Assembly: GCF_002749975.1 (NCBI RefSeq)
Contig: NZ_PEIG01000004.1
Span: forward strand, 124,001-188,000
Reading direction: 5' to 3'
Length of the DNA: 64,000 nucleotides
Source of the DNA: Gloeocapsopsis sp. IPPAS B-1203
Lineage (GTDB): Bacteria > Cyanobacteriota > Cyanobacteriia > Cyanobacteriales > Chroococcidiopsidaceae
Both the position numbers and the translations under genes were made by a program. This document shows, one piece after another, positions 63,875 through 64,000 of the stretch. Under the pieces are notes generated by a model. That model was not told the DNA's origin and searched no databases. It worked only from the letters and a program-made list of their open reading frames with translations. Within the stretch, counting starts at the first letter, position 1. Every line of letters begins with the position of its first letter.

Positions 63875-63967
63875 ATGAATAAACTTTTGAATAACAGACT
63901 TTACTTGTGGATAGGCGTAGTGTCATTTCTAGTGCTGTACTGGGTTGCAGCTAATGTATTTTTGTAA
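63875..63967 (+). CDS. 30-residue single-span membrane protein
   Basis: ATG 63875 opens a frame reading MNKLLNNRLYLWIGVVSFLV, then LYWVAANVFL. This is a positively charged start and one membrane span. Very small membrane proteins of this kind are common in photosynthetic complexes, but I cannot match it to a known subunit. No strong ribosome site is visible. Confidence 0.4.
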   Translation: MNKLLNNRLYLWIGVVSFLVLYWVAANVFL

Positions 63968-64000
63968 TCTTTGATGAGGAGATGGAAGTACTAGCCTTTT

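Overview
The window is cyanobacterial chromosome. The octamer GCGATCGC (HIP1) is very frequent. The markers pxcA, ccmP, an RbpA-type RRM protein, DUF2499/Ycf49, DUF3593, DUF928, CHASE2 and CHAT proteins, and a TIGR03643 protein all fit a HIP1-rich, probably unicellular or colonial cyanobacterium of the Gloeocapsa/Chroococcidiopsis kind. The genus is an inference.

Layout. 1-4.6 kb: a cut-off UvrD/AddB-like ATPase, pxcA, cobU and two unknown genes. 4.9-17.5 kb: a signalling and surface cluster with a kinase-like membrane protein, a NarL-type response regulator, a CHASE2 sensor kinase, a DUF928 protein, a TPR-CHAT (caspase-like) protein and a 1239-residue filamentous haemagglutinin-type exoprotein. 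A TnpB-only IS200/IS605-type element abuts the stop codon of the exoprotein gene. 17.6-23.7 kb: a subtilase, an SDR, a HAD phosphatase, a methyltransferase, DUF3891 and Uma2. 23.8-26.5 kb: gene decay, with a broken outer-membrane protein, a GGDEF remnant and a frameshifted microbial rhodopsin. The rhodopsin carries the Asn-Asp-Gln triplet of light-driven sodium pumps and closely resembles KR2. 26.8-37.1 kb: csaB, two small membrane proteins, hisA with an in-frame repeat insertion, a Uma2 pseudogene, a LysR regulator, an IS1 wreck that decapitates a GMC oxidoreductase, an RRM protein, ccmP and a pentapeptide-repeat protein.

37.4-54.1 kb: a complete integrative element of about 16.6 kb. It is bounded by a 48-bp direct repeat that is the 3' end of tRNA-Ala(CGC). 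A tyrosine integrase lies next to the intact tRNA. The element has a primase-polymerase/DUF3987 protein, ribbon-helix-helix and XRE regulators, palindromic operators, and a tight eight-gene operon of unrecognised proteins. I saw no HIP1 site inside it, which marks it as foreign. I recognise no terminase, portal, major capsid or conjugation gene, so it may be a satellite, a plasmid-like island or a new kind of element. This and the sodium-pump-type rhodopsin are the two most interesting objects here.

54.2-64 kb: ordinary chromosome with PhzF, a sulfotransferase-like protein, proline iminopeptidase, ilvC, an SDR, a DUF6544-like protein, a YdeP-type molybdopterin oxidoreductase, TIGR03643 and small proteins. 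Several families of dispersed repeats lie between genes. One has four hairpins whose stems differ between copies by compensatory changes.
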